From Hymenobacter sp. YC55 (GTDB lineage: Bacteria; Bacteroidota; Bacteroidia; Cytophagales; Hymenobacteraceae), in assembly GCF_029433095.1 (NCBI RefSeq), contig NZ_JARNTX010000002.1:248001-312000 (forward strand): 64,000 bases of DNA, read 5' to 3'. Under the pieces are notes generated by a model that worked only from the letters and a program-made list of their open reading frames with translations, had not been told where the DNA came from and did no database searches. Shown in pieces: positions 10,613 to 18,919 of the stretch. Position numbers and translations under genes: made by a program. Each line of letters opens with the position of its first letter. The first letter of the stretch is position 1.

Positions 10613-10678
10613 GTTACTTTGGCAAACCAATATGTGAAGTGCTTCGGCTTGGCATGACGGTCTTTGTTGGGCGTCAGT

Positions 10679-12769
10679 CTAGCCCTGGCTTTGAATAGCG
10701 GTGATGATGACGGTGTTGAAGATATCTTCCACGGTGCAGCCGCGGCTTAGGTCGTTGACAGGTTTGTTGAGGCCTTGCAAGACCGGGCCAATTGCCAGTG
10801 CGCCAGTTTCGCGCTGCACGGCTTTGTAGGTATTGTTGCCGGTGTTCAGGTCGGGGAAGATGAGCACACTGGCTTGGCCGGCCACTTCCGAACCGGGTAG
10901 TTTCTGCCGGCCTACCATGGGGTCAACAGCGGCATCGTACTGAATTGGGCCTTCCACTTTGAGTTCAGGGTGGCTCTGCTTCACGATTTGTGTGGCCTGT
11001 CTAACCTTCTCTACGTCAGCGCCTTCGCCCGACGTGCCCGACGAGTACGAGAGCATGGCAATGCGCGGTTCGATGCCAAACCGCTGGCTGCTTTCCGCCG
11101 ACGAAGCCGCAATTTCAGCGAGCTGCTCGGCCGTTGGGTTGGGGTTCACGGCGCAGTCGCCGAACACCGCCACCCGGTCGGGCAAGCACATAAAGAACAC
11201 CGACGACACCACCGACACGCCCGGCTTGGTTTTGATGAATTGCAAGGCCGGCCGAATGGTGTGCTGCGTGGTGTGCACCGCCCCTGACACCATGCCGTCG
11301 GCGTGGCCCTTGTACACCATCATGCTCCCGAAGTACGACACGTCGCGCATCATGTCGCGGGCCATGTCGTAGTTCACGTTCTTGGTTTTGCGCAGCTCAT
11401 AGAGCGTCTCCACGTAGTTGTCGTAGTGCTCGGCGTGGGCTGGGTCGATAAGCTGCACGCGGTTCAGATCCAGGTTCAGGCCGAGGCGCTTCACAGAGGC
11501 CGCAATAGCGGTAGGGTCACCAAGGATGGTCAGGTCCACTACATCTTCGCTGAGCAGCCGGGCCGCCGCCCGCAGAATCCGGTCGTCGTCGCCTTCGGGT
11601 AGTACAATGTGCTTGCGCTGGCTTTTGGCCCATTGCAGCAGCCGGTATTGGAACATGTGCGGCGTAAGGCCCTCCGGCTCGAAGGTCACAATGCGCTCCT
11701 GCAACGCCGCCACGTCCACGTACCGATTAAACGTGTCGATGGCTAGCCGAATCTTCTTGGGGTTGTCGGGCGTGATGCGCGACTGAATGGCCCCGATGGT
11801 GGTGGTAGTCAGGAAGGTACCGGTTTGCACGGCCAGAACAGGTACCACCGTTTGCAGACCCTCGATGAGCCGCAGAATGGGCGGGTCGGGCTCCAGGCCA
11901 CCCGTGAGCACCAGTCCGGCCACCCGCGGGTAGTTGGCCGAGGCATTGGCTTGCAGCGCAATCAGCAAGATGTCGGCCCGGTCGCCGGGCGTTACAATCA
12001 GCACGTTTTCGGCAATGCGGGTCAGGAAATTGGGCACCTGCATGGCCCCCGTAATGAAGTGGTCGACCTGGTTGGTTAGGTGCTGCTCCCCAAACAAGAG
12101 CTTGCCACCCAACTGCTCCTGAATCTCCTTCATCGACGGGTTTTGCAAGTCTTTATCGGCCGGAATTACCGTCAGAATGATTTCCTCGGGTAGCTGCGCG
12201 CGTAGCAAGCCGCGCACGTCTTCCACCTGCTCCGGGTTTATTTTATTGGCAATCAGGGCGAGCATCTGCACCTCGCGGGCTTCCACGTTGCGCCACACCG
12301 TAAGGGCTGTGTTCACTAACTGCGCCGTGGTTTTGCCGGCTCCCGATATCACCATGATAACCGGCGCGCCGAGGTTTTTGGCAATGGAAAGGTTAGCGTC
12401 GAATTCGAATGCCGTGCCTTCGCCCACAAAGTCGCTGCCTTCTACCACCGTGAAGTCGTAGCGGTCTTCTTGCGTCTTGAACTTGTGGATAACGGTATCA
12501 ATGATGTCGCCCTGGCGGTCGGCTTCCATCAGGCGCATGGCCTGGGGCCGGGTGTAAGCGTAGGTTTCCTCGTAGGTTATCGGGAGGTTGAAGTAGCTGA
12601 GCACTGTGTCGATGTGCACGTCCTTCTTCTTGCTCTCCGTGGCGTTGATGATGGGCTTGAAGTAGCCGATCTTCTGGGCCTTGCCGAGGAGCATATCCAC
12701 TAAGCCTAACGCAATCAATGACTTGCCGCTATGGGGTTCAGCGGATGCAATAAAGACAGTCTTGGTCAT
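10679..12769 (-). CDS. pta: Phosphate acetyltransferase
   Basis: Converts acetyl-CoA plus phosphate to acetyl phosphate. 696 residues from the ATG at 12769 (MTKTVFIASAEPHSGKS); a 30-residue upstream extension has no family support. It is the long form: N-terminal P-loop/BioD-like domain with SAEPHSGKSLIALGL, a central DRTGG domain, then the C-terminal PTA/PTB catalytic domain from about residue 365 (VLPEGDDDRILRAAARLL), with SYSSGTSGEGADVEKV and FPDLNTGNN. It forms a pathway pair with ackA. It is divergent from the BlaI/M56 pair, whose operators lie within about 200 bp of its start. Confidence 0.96.
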   Translation of the reverse strand: MTKTVFIASAEPHSGKSLIALGLVDMLLGKAQKIGYFKPIINATESKKKDVHIDTVLSYFNLPITYEETYAYTRPQAMRLMEADRQGDIIDTVIHKFKTQEDRYDFTVVEGSDFVGEGTAFEFDANLSIAKNLGAPVIMVISGAGKTTAQLVNTALTVWRNVEAREVQMLALIANKINPEQVEDVRGLLRAQLPEEIILTVIPADKDLQNPSMKEIQEQLGGKLLFGEQHLTNQVDHFITGAMQVPNFLTRIAENVLIVTPGDRADILLIALQANASANYPRVAGLVLTGGLEPDPPILRLIEGLQTVVPVLAVQTGTFLTTTTIGAIQSRITPDNPKKIRLAIDTFNRYVDVAALQERIVTFEPEGLTPHMFQYRLLQWAKSQRKHIVLPEGDDDRILRAAARLLSEDVVDLTILGDPTAIAASVKRLGLNLDLNRVQLIDPAHAEHYDNYVETLYELRKTKNVNYDMARDMMRDVSYFGSMMVYKGHADGMVSGAVHTTQHTIRPALQFIKTKPGVSVVSSVFFMCLPDRVAVFGDCAVNPNPTAEQLAEIAASSAESSQRFGIEPRIAMLSYSSGTSGEGADVEKVRQATQIVKQSHPELKVEGPIQYDAAVDPMVGRQKLPGSEVAGQASVLIFPDLNTGNNTYKAVQRETGALAIGPVLQGLNKPVNDLSRGCTVEDIFNTVIITAIQSQG

Positions 12770-12931
12770 ATGGATCTGGGTATAGCCTTTCCTACGGATA
12801 ACAACCGCATCAGGCTGCCTATTGTCGATTGCGGATGGGTTCCGGCGTGGCGCTAGCAAACAGCTGTGGCGGTCAACAAACGCTACGACGAGGTGGTGTG
12901 TAAAATAAATTCAAAGAGTTTAATCCTTTTC

Positions 12932-12946
12932 TACGAAATATTCGTA
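12932..12946. promoter_or_regulatory. BlaI-type operator 1
   Basis: Perfect dyad TACGA-N5-TCGTA. BlaI/MecI repressors bind similar TAC...GTA dyads. Its centre is 19 bp (about two helical turns) from that of operator 2, and both lie just upstream of the repressor's ATG, as expected for autoregulation. Confidence 0.8.
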
Positions 12947-12950
12947 GTAT

Positions 12951-12965
12951 TACGAAAACATCGTA
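12951..12965. promoter_or_regulatory. BlaI-type operator 2
   Basis: Second perfect TACGA-N5-TCGTA dyad, ending 6 bp before the repressor ATG at 12972. The same arms and spacer length as operator 1 make chance unlikely. It would block transcription of the repressor/sensor pair when occupied. Confidence 0.8.
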
Positions 12966-12971
12966 GAAACC

Positions 12972-13340
12972 ATGGAACGACTCACCGGACCCGAAGAAGA
13001 AGCCATGCAGGTGTTGTGGCAACTCAACGGCGGCTTTATCAAGGAGGTGCTAGAGCAACTGCCCGAACCGCGGCCGCCTTACACCACCTTGGCCTCCACC
13101 ATCCGCAACCTAGAGCGTAAAAACTACCTCCACAGCGAAAAGCTCGGTAACACCTACCGCTTCACGCCTGCTATTGCCGCCGAGGAGTACCGCAAACAGT
13201 CCATGCAGTCTTTGGTGGGCAACTACTTCCGCAACTCCTACAAAGACCTGGTCTCGTTTTTCGCGCAGGAGCAGAACATCAGCGCCGAAGAGTTGAAGGA
13301 AATCCTCGACATGATAGAAAACCAAAAGCCTAAGCCATGA
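12972..13340 (+). CDS. BlaI/MecI/CopY family transcriptional repressor
   Basis: Winged-helix repressor, 122 residues, typical size. Family features are LTGPEEEAMQVLWQLNGGFI at the N terminus and the recognition helix region PPYTTLASTIRNLERKNYL, followed by YRFTPAI and a helical C-terminal dimerisation segment. In this family an M56 sensor protease relieves repression. Here the stop overlaps the start of the M56 gene (ATGA), so the two are translationally coupled. Two dyads directly upstream argue for autoregulation. The inducer is unknown; there is no beta-lactamase nearby. Confidence 0.93.
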   Translation: MERLTGPEEEAMQVLWQLNGGFIKEVLEQLPEPRPPYTTLASTIRNLERKNYLHSEKLGNTYRFTPAIAAEEYRKQSMQSLVGNYFRNSYKDLVSFFAQEQNISAEELKEILDMIENQKPKP

Positions 13341-14791
13341 TGCCGGACCTGCTCGTGTATTTGCTGAAGGTGAACGGGGCGTTGCTGCTCTTCGTGGCCG
13401 TGTACTACGCGCTGCTGCGCCGCCTCACTTTCCATACCCTGAACCGCTGGTACCTGCTCGGTGCCATTCTGTTCTCGGCGCTCTACCCCCTAGTAGATGT
13501 AGCAGCCCTATGGCCCCGCCCCGTGGACCTAAGCAGCGAGTTAATCGTCTGGCAGTCAAGTTGGCAAAGCCCGGCTGCCACCGCAGCCAACTCCCCCGAT
13601 TACTATAGCTGGGTATTGATTGTGTACTGGGCTGGTGTGGTAGCGTTAGGTGCGCGGCTGCTGGTGCAGGGCCTGTCGTTGGGACGGCTGCACCGTGCTT
13701 CAACGCCCACCGAGAGCCTGCTTTTCCGCCAGATTTCGGAGGCTGTCACGCCGTTCTCTTTTTGGCGAACCATTTACGTCAACCCCCAGCAGCACCAAGC
13801 CGCTGAGTTGCCGGCCATCCTGCAACACGAGCAGGTGCATGTGCAGCAGTGGCATACCATTGATGTGTTGCTCGGCCAAGTGCAACGCGTGTTCTGCTGG
13901 TTCAATCCGGCGGCGTGGCTACTGCTGCGGGCCGTGCAGGAAAACCTGGAATTTATTGCCGACCAAGCAGTTCTGCGCGCTGGTCAGGTAGATAGCAAAG
14001 TGTATCAATACAGCTTGGTGCGGCTTAGCACCCTGGCGTTGGGCCCGGCGCTTGTTACCCCGTTCACATTTCACACCCTCAAAAGTCGCATTAAGATGAT
14101 GAACAGTCAGAAAACCTCCGCTGTCCATATGGCCCGCTATGTACTCGTCGCGCCATTGGTTGCCGCCTTGCTTTTGGGCAGTTGCTCGAAAGCCGATCAG
14201 GAAGATGCCGTGCAGCCGGCTGCCAAAACAACGCAGAACACCATGCAAAATGCCCTCTACTTTATAGATGGTGAAAAATCTACGAGAGAGGCTATGGAGC
14301 AGTTAGAGCAAGATGTCAAGGCTATTGCTGCAGTAAGTGTTATAAAAGACGAACAGGCGCTTAAACTATTTGGAGAGGCGGCCGCCGCAGGCGCTATTGT
14401 AGTCACCACCAAAGCCAATGCAAATTCACCGGGGGTAAAAGCCTTTAATAAGCTGTTCAATACATCTGTGAGAATGTCCGATCATGGCCCGGAATCTCCA
14501 GCGGAATTTTTTGAAAACTCCAAAAAGGATGCTGGTACAACTATGAAGCTGTCAGAGTTCTTGATTTTGATTAACGGCAAAGAAGCTACAGAAGCAGAGT
14601 TCAGGCAATTATCTGGATCTGACGTTAAGTCAATGAGTATGATGACAGGAAGCGGTGCAATAGAGAAGCAATATGGCATCCGAGGTCGCAATGGGGTGAT
14701 AGAGATTACCACTGGCGCTGCAGGGACCGGAATGCTTAATCAACTCTATGACCACAATGGCGTGATGGGTATCACGAAGAAAGGGTGCTAA
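13337..14791 (+). CDS. M56 family sensor metallopeptidase (BlaR1-like) with a Bacteroidota-type periplasmic tail
   Basis: Membrane zinc protease that would inactivate the upstream BlaI repressor on signal. 484 residues. Membrane segments at about 4-22, 36-55 and 90-115, then the cytosolic protease loop with HEQVH (residues 164-168) and the ENLEFIADQAVL helix, and a fourth segment near 268-285. The periplasmic part lacks the penicillin-binding domain of BlaR1. Instead it carries two short motifs, AIVVTTKA and YGIRGRNGVIEITT, like the plug signature of TonB-dependent receptors. The function of the tail is unknown; signal sensing is an inference. Confidence 0.9.
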   Translation: MMPDLLVYLLKVNGALLLFVAVYYALLRRLTFHTLNRWYLLGAILFSALYPLVDVAALWPRPVDLSSELIVWQSSWQSPAATAANSPDYYSWVLIVYWAGVVALGARLLVQGLSLGRLHRASTPTESLLFRQISEAVTPFSFWRTIYVNPQQHQAAELPAILQHEQVHVQQWHTIDVLLGQVQRVFCWFNPAAWLLLRAVQENLEFIADQAVLRAGQVDSKVYQYSLVRLSTLALGPALVTPFTFHTLKSRIKMMNSQKTSAVHMARYVLVAPLVAALLLGSCSKADQEDAVQPAAKTTQNTMQNALYFIDGEKSTREAMEQLEQDVKAIAAVSVIKDEQALKLFGEAAAAGAIVVTTKANANSPGVKAFNKLFNTSVRMSDHGPESPAEFFENSKKDAGTTMKLSEFLILINGKEATEAEFRQLSGSDVKSMSMMTGSGAIEKQYGIRGRNGVIEITTGAAGTGMLNQLYDHNGVMGITKKGC

Positions 14792-14808
14792 GTCTCAACA
14801 CCTAAAGC

Positions 14809-14846
14809 AAAACGCCGCCCCTTGACTTATCAAGGGGCGGCGTTTT
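14809..14846 (+). terminator. Hairpin terminator after the BlaI/M56 pair
   Basis: A 16-bp perfect stem, AAAACGCCGCCCCTTG with its complement, with a 6-nt loop and a closing TTTT. It also serves the convergent minus-strand gene ending at 14872. Confidence 0.92.
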
Positions 14847-14871
14847 ATTGAGTGGTTATGGAACAGACACT

Positions 14872-15219
14872 CTACTCCTGGCGGCGGTAGGGGCGGTAGG
14901 CGTTGGCGGATGCTGGCGCGATAAGTGTGCCGATGCCGCCGTGGGTAGTGAAGAAACCGCTGATAGCTGTTTCGAGGGCAGCACGGTCGTCAAGACCGGT
15001 GTCGAGAAGGACGTCGTGCTGGTCGAGGGGGGCCGGCAAGGTGCTGAGGCGGCAACGGGCTACGCCCAGCGGGTGCTCGGCATAGAGGTGGGTGCCATCT
15101 TGTGCGGCGTGAGCATGGCGGTAGCGCCAGGCAGTGCTATGGGCAGCAGTAGCGCGGCTGCCTCCTTCGGCGCGTGCAAAGGGCTCGAAGCCTAGGCTTT
15201 GCAAATAATTTTCTGTCAT
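14872..15219 (-). CDS. Hypothetical protein, 115 residues
   Basis: I do not recognise a named family. Start placed at the ATG at 15219 (MTENYLQSLGFEPFARAEGG); a longer reading to 15375 adds a low-quality extension. Composition is that of a soluble globular protein, rich in His, Tyr and Trp around TAWRYRHAH and LYAEHPLGVARCRLSTLPAPL. A nearly coextensive ORF on the other strand (14848-15195) is Gly/Ala-biased and looks like a shadow. It converges on the M56 gene across a shared terminator. Strand choice is likely but not certain. Confidence 0.6.
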   Translation of the reverse strand: MTENYLQSLGFEPFARAEGGSRATAAHSTAWRYRHAHAAQDGTHLYAEHPLGVARCRLSTLPAPLDQHDVLLDTGLDDRAALETAISGFFTTHGGIGTLIAPASANAYRPYRRQE

Positions 15220-15493
15220 TCTGCTAGTTACGCATATTCCAGCCAATAACTGGCGGCGTCCAAACGAGTGGCTTGCATGGTGCGGCTGCACTATCATCTC
15301 AACTGCACTCGCCACCCGTGCCATAGGCTTCCCAATAAGAAAGCAGATGCCGGTCAGGAAGCGGCAATGAGGCAATTCACTCGTTTACAGCGCCCAAATT
15401 TCTTTGGACTCAGTTGCGCACTTCTTGTAAAGAGCAGCGGGCAAGGCGAAAAAAGTAAAGGAAAAATATTCTCGTCTGGCTATCTTGTCGGTT

Positions 15494-15500
15494 TACTTTG
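15494..15500 (+). promoter_or_regulatory. Weak -7-like element close to a start codon
   Basis: TACTTTG is one base short of TAnnTTTG and ends 4 bp before the ATG at 15505. If used, the transcript would be almost leaderless. The same arrangement is seen before a paralogue (25962-25976). No -33 TTG is visible. Confidence 0.3.
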
Positions 15501-15504
15501 CACT

Positions 15505-15927
15505 ATGCCTTCTGCTGCTTTACCCGAAGTACTTCTCTCCGTAACGCACCGTTCTGACCTCGACATCTTGGTAGGACGTTGGGGCTATCAGCCAGAGCCA
15601 GCCGAACTGCCTGAAGCGTATTTGCTGCTCACGCGAGAAGCGCTGGCCTGCGGCTGTCGGCTGTGGCTTCAGGATATTCGCAGCCGTACGCTCAACGACC
15701 CCCAAATCACGCAGTGGCTGCTACGCGACTATTTTCCACAGATGGCTCAGCAACTGAGAGGCCGCCTAGCAGTAGCCTATCTTACTAGCCCGATGCTTAT
15801 GGAGCTCATCGTGAACGGGCCCGGCTATAAGGAGCCTAGTGCTTACGCGAATGAACCGTATGTAATTGCGTTTTTCGGTAATGAAGGCGAAGCCTTAGCG
15901 TGGCTGGAGCTGGAGCGTAGTCGCTGA
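15505..15927 (+). CDS. Small STAS-like-fold hypothetical protein, paralogue 1
   Basis: 140 residues from the ATG at 15505; the longer in-frame ORF from 15268 begins in non-coding-like sequence. I cannot name a characterised family. The pattern is shared with the genes at 16205 and 25976: an N-terminal strand pair (LSVTHRSDLDILVGRWGYQP), a helix (ELPEAYLLLTREALACG), a core strand with WLQDIRSR, a WLLRDYFP helix and a C-terminal EGEALAWL helix. This beta-alpha order resembles SpoIIAA/STAS-like domains; that is an inference. There is no signal peptide or membrane segment. Confidence 0.75.
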   Translation: MPSAALPEVLLSVTHRSDLDILVGRWGYQPEPAELPEAYLLLTREALACGCRLWLQDIRSRTLNDPQITQWLLRDYFPQMAQQLRGRLAVAYLTSPMLMELIVNGPGYKEPSAYANEPYVIAFFGNEGEALAWLELERSR

Positions 15928-16111
15928 GTTAAACTGCTTTGCCTAAGGGTTACCCGTCAGTAAACAAGGTGCTAGATACCTGTTTGTTAATCAATGGCTT
16001 GTGTGCTGCGTGCGGATGAGCTTCACGAGGAGGCCACATACTGGATGAAGCTCAAGCATACGCGCTATTCGAGCAGTTAAGAAGCGAGTTGTAGCATTTC
16101 AATAAATTAGA

Positions 16112-16125
16112 ATTTATATATAAAT
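16112..16125. repeat. Short A/T palindrome
   Basis: ATTTATATATAAAT is a perfect 14-bp palindrome in the 277-bp spacer between two paralogous genes. It could be a promoter-region element or simply AT-rich spacer. Confidence 0.35.
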
Positions 16126-16204
16126 GTGTCTGTAACAGAACGTTAACTGGCGTTGACGCGTAAGTGGGAGGCACCCATTCCGCGTTAGGCGGTTCTGTTT
16201 CCAT

Positions 16205-16645
16205 ATGGCTACTTTTCCTCCTCTCGATTATTTAGACCTGAACTACCGCTCCGATTTGGGCATCGTAACTGCCCGTTGGACGCGTCCGGTTTCTTCGCCC
16301 GAGTTACGGGCCGGCTACCAATCCATCCTGCATTACGCTGCCAACTGCAGCGACTGTCGCTACTGGCTAATTGACTCACGCCGACGGTTGGAAGTGGACG
16401 CCCGTGACGTGCACTGGCTTACTGATGTGTTTTACCCAACATTACGGCGGCACATGCACGACGTGGTCTTCCTTGCTTTCTTAGCAGCGCCCTATCAGCT
16501 TTATCCCATCCAGGACGCACCCGTGCCACCCTTGCCTCGTAATCAAGGCGATAATTGCTCTTTATGTCAATTCACGGATGAGGGCGCTGCTGTGCATTGG
16601 CTGTTGGCGCAGGGCGCCCGACCCGCCGTGCAGGAAGTGGCATAG
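16205..16645 (+). CDS. Small STAS-like-fold hypothetical protein, paralogue 2
   Basis: 146 residues, ATG at 16205. It shares with the gene at 15505 the line YLDLNYRSDLGIVTARWTRP (compare LSVTHRSDLDILVGRW), the SPELRAGYQSILHYA helix, YWLIDSRRR (compare LWLQDIRSR), WLTDVFYPTLRRHM (compare WLLRDYFPQMAQQL), a hydrophobic strand (VVFLAFLAAP) and a C-terminal EGAAVHWLL. These aligned elements make common descent clear. Function unknown; soluble and probably cytoplasmic. The two genes are adjacent and codirectional but 277 bp apart, so not obviously one operon. Confidence 0.8.
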   Translation: MATFPPLDYLDLNYRSDLGIVTARWTRPVSSPELRAGYQSILHYAANCSDCRYWLIDSRRRLEVDARDVHWLTDVFYPTLRRHMHDVVFLAFLAAPYQLYPIQDAPVPPLPRNQGDNCSLCQFTDEGAAVHWLLAQGARPAVQEVA

Positions 16646-16660
16646 GGTGCAGCGTACTGG

Positions 16661-17425
16661 TTACTCGTACAGATCCTGTGGGTCGGCGGCGGCTAGCTCC
16701 ACCAAAAATTGCCCAATGTTGGCCGTGACAGTAGCTAAAAAGGCAGCCCCTTTTTCGGCGGTAGCTGCTGCTGGGTCGCCTACGCCGGTGTCGGCCGTTA
16801 CTTTGCTCCACTCCCGTTGGGCCCAAGCCCATTCCCGTAGCGCCTTGATGCGGAACTGCCGGGCAGCGCCATTGCCGGCTTCCGCCAGCGGACGTACTAG
16901 GTCGGGGGCAATGTGCAGCATGGCGCTGGTTTCTAACTCGTCGGCGTGGTCGCCGGAAGCACTGAAAAACTGACTGCGGTCTGCTGCTTTAAACCAGTTC
17001 AGGGTGCAGAGAAACACACTCGGGAATTCTGCTTGCAGTTCTCGTAAAATCTGCCGGAAATCGTTGCCGCCGTGGCCGTTGAGCACCACCAGCTTCGGAA
17101 TGCCCTGCCGGGCCAACACCTGCACTAAGTCGCGCAGGATAGCCAGCTGCGTGCTCGGATTCAGGTTCATGTCGAGCGTGATATCCAACTGACCGGTGTT
17201 GACGCCAAACGGGATAGTGGGCAGCACAACCACCTTGGCTCCCTGCTCCCACGCTACGCGCGCCGCTTCAGCGGCTACATAGTCGCACTGATAGTTGTCG
17301 GTGGCGTAGGGGAGGTGGTAGTTATGCGCCTCTGTTGCGCCCCAAGGCAAGACCACAACGTCAAAACCAGTGTCTTTGACAAGCTGCCAGTTGGTTTCAG
17401 CTAGAATATAAGGACGTGCTGCCAT
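16661..17425 (-). CDS. Creatininase family amidohydrolase
   Basis: Metal-dependent amidohydrolase of the creatinine amidohydrolase/ArfB/MftE superfamily; 254 residues. Ligand motifs are present: LPWGATEAHNYHLPYATD (Glu32, His34, Asp43), NGHGGN (116-121) and GDHADELETS (His160, Glu165). The usual EQHGPHLP is EAHNYHLP here, with Gly replaced by Asn. The substrate is unlikely to be creatinine; in this superfamily it ranges from formamides to peptide precursors. It is downstream of a HAD hydrolase gene on the same strand with 41 bp between, so likely co-transcribed. Confidence 0.9.
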   Translation of the reverse strand: MAARPYILAETNWQLVKDTGFDVVVLPWGATEAHNYHLPYATDNYQCDYVAAEAARVAWEQGAKVVVLPTIPFGVNTGQLDITLDMNLNPSTQLAILRDLVQVLARQGIPKLVVLNGHGGNDFRQILRELQAEFPSVFLCTLNWFKAADRSQFFSASGDHADELETSAMLHIAPDLVRPLAEAGNGAARQFRIKALREWAWAQREWSKVTADTGVGDPAAATAEKGAAFLATVTANIGQFLVELAAADPQDLYE

Positions 17426-17466
17426 GGCGTAGCGAAATAGAAAGGAAGTACGGAAGACGCCCGCAA

Positions 17467-18105
17467 CTACAGTAATTTCTGTAAATCAGCCAACGAGTCG
17501 ATGCGCATGGGGGCCTCATCTGCTGGTACTTCCCCGAAGCCATACGTAGCAAAGATGAATGGAATACCACTCTTCTGGCTGGCCTCGAAGTCGCTGCGGG
17601 TGTCGCCGACGTACACGGGTGCCTGCAGTTGGTACTGCTCAATAACCTCTAGTATGTTCTGGAACTTAGGCAGGCTTTTGGTGCCGAAGCACTGATGCCC
17701 TTCAAAATACTGTGCTAGCTGACTGTGCTGAAAGAACGCCTCGATGTAGCCCCGTTGGCAATTGCTGACAATGAAGAGCCGGTAGCCTTTGTGGGTAAGG
17801 TAGCGCAGTGCGTCTTCTAGGCCCGTATACAGATCACCACCGTATTGCTCGACCCCACCTAGTTCGTGCTTAGCACAAAGGGCTTTAAACTCCTGCCGCC
17901 GCTCAACTGGCAAAGTCGGGAAAAGCCGGTCGTACACCATTTCAAAAGGCTGACCTGTTACGGCCTGTACATCCGCTACGGTAATATCGTTTTCTATGTA
18001 ATCGACGCTCTTTCTGGCGGCTTGAAAACCTTTAGTCACCGATTCTGTGGCGTTCCAAAGAGTGCCATCAAGATCAAAAATCACACTATCAAAGCGCTGC
18101 GTCAT
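17467..18105 (-). CDS. HAD family hydrolase (phosphoglycolate phosphatase-like)
   Basis: 212 residues from the ATG at 18105 (MTQRFDSVIFDLDGTLWN). Motif I is DLDGT with both catalytic aspartates, motif II is LFIVSNC, and motif III/IV is VYVGDTRSDFEASQKSGIPF. The inserted helical cap (about 20-80) places it in subfamily IA. It probably dephosphorylates a small phosphorylated metabolite; the substrate is not inferable. The short upstream extension to 18126 lacks support. It leads the creatininase-like gene in a probable two-gene unit. Confidence 0.92.
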   Translation of the reverse strand: MTQRFDSVIFDLDGTLWNATESVTKGFQAARKSVDYIENDITVADVQAVTGQPFEMVYDRLFPTLPVERRQEFKALCAKHELGGVEQYGGDLYTGLEDALRYLTHKGYRLFIVSNCQRGYIEAFFQHSQLAQYFEGHQCFGTKSLPKFQNILEVIEQYQLQAPVYVGDTRSDFEASQKSGIPFIFATYGFGEVPADEAPMRIDSLADLQKLL

Positions 18106-18531
18106 AAAGAAAACTGTTGATGCCAAATAGCGCGCTTGCTAGCTGCGCCCGGCCATACGAACGCCATCAAGTTGGCTTTGTTTCAACAAAAGCTTAATTG
18201 GCGCAGGCGGTATTGTCTGCCAATAGATGAACTTAACTCGCAAACGAGGTTGAAGAAGGCCGTTAATCGAGCCAGAAAGAAATAGCTAGTGGGTTCAGGC
18301 CTCAGCTAACATGAAGTGCAAAAGGCATGAACATTTCTTGAATGGCATGCTAGTTGCAACAGCAAACGAAAAATGTTTATGTGATATCCAGTATTATTTC
18401 GGCTGTATCGAAATATTTTATACTTTTTCTTTATGATAATCAGTAATTTGCTCTCGAAAGCAGGAGACTTTGGATGATGCGGCCTTGCGTGTGAACTAGT
18501 AAAGTGGTAAAAATCTTCTTATAAATTGCTT
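18106..18531. other. Intergenic region between divergent genes
   Basis: 426 bp without a credible gene. It becomes AT-rich from about 18350. A small dyad ATTTCG-N7-CGAAAT occupies 18396-18414, followed at 18421 by TACTTTTT, a near match to the -7 consensus, which could serve the small exported-protein gene at 18532. Nothing else stands out. Confidence 0.5.
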
Positions 18532-18831
18532 ATGTACAAAATAGTCTTACTGTTTTTTTGTGCTCTTTTCCTTTTGTTGGATGTAGAGCCTAGTCAAGCG
18601 AGGGAGGCAAGTAGTGCTGCTACCGAGACGGAAAGTAGCGCTTACCCCAAAGTGCCACGCCCCAACTACAAGCGCTACCGGGGCAACAGCCGCACCAGAC
18701 GCAAACGCTTAGGTTTCTTCCGTCGTCGAGCAGCTCGCCGTAAAGCTCGCCGCAACCGCGTTGCTAAGCCAGCACCACGGAAAGGCGTAATTTCGGTAGA
18801 CGAACCTAAAGGTGTAATGCCGAAAAACTAA
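18532..18831 (+). CDS. Small exported, strongly basic protein
   Basis: 99 residues from the ATG at 18532; a TTG two codons earlier is the alternative start. A signal peptide is evident (MYKIVLLFFCALFLLL, cleavage near SQA/RE). The mature part has a short acidic/serine stretch, then a very Arg/Lys-rich core (RRKRLGFFRRRAARRKARRN) and a more neutral tail with KGVISVDEPKG. I recognise no family. The charge suggests binding to nucleic acid, lipopolysaccharide or another polyanion in the envelope, but that is only inference. Confidence 0.7.
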   Translation: MYKIVLLFFCALFLLLDVEPSQAREASSAATETESSAYPKVPRPNYKRYRGNSRTRRKRLGFFRRRAARRKARRNRVAKPAPRKGVISVDEPKGVMPKN

Positions 18832-18867
18832 TTGCTTCTCAGACAGGCAAAAGCCTGCTATCCTGCC

Positions 18868-18919
18868 TAAAACATCAGCCGTATTTGTCTTGAAAAAGCA
18901 AGTGCGGCTGATGTGTTTT
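18868..18919 (+). terminator. Probable terminator with a long loop
   Basis: AAAACATCAGCCG pairs with CGGCTGATG-TGTTTTT across a 23-nt loop, with a terminal T-run, 37 bp after the stop of the small basic protein gene. Confidence 0.65.

Noticed and set aside
14150..14200. A lipobox-like LLLGSC in the M56 protein.
   Set aside because: It is in an internal membrane helix far from the N terminus, so it cannot be a lipoprotein signal of this ORF; no separate start fits.
14848..15195. A plus-strand ORF overlapping the 115-residue minus-strand hypothetical gene.
   Set aside because: Gly/Ala/Val-biased translation without a plausible start context; the minus-strand reading has a balanced globular composition.
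15994..16080. A 28-residue plus-strand reading with ADELHEEATYWMKLK, reminiscent of a ParE/RelE toxin fragment.
   Set aside because: Too short, with no antitoxin gene nearby and only weak resemblance; at most a remnant.
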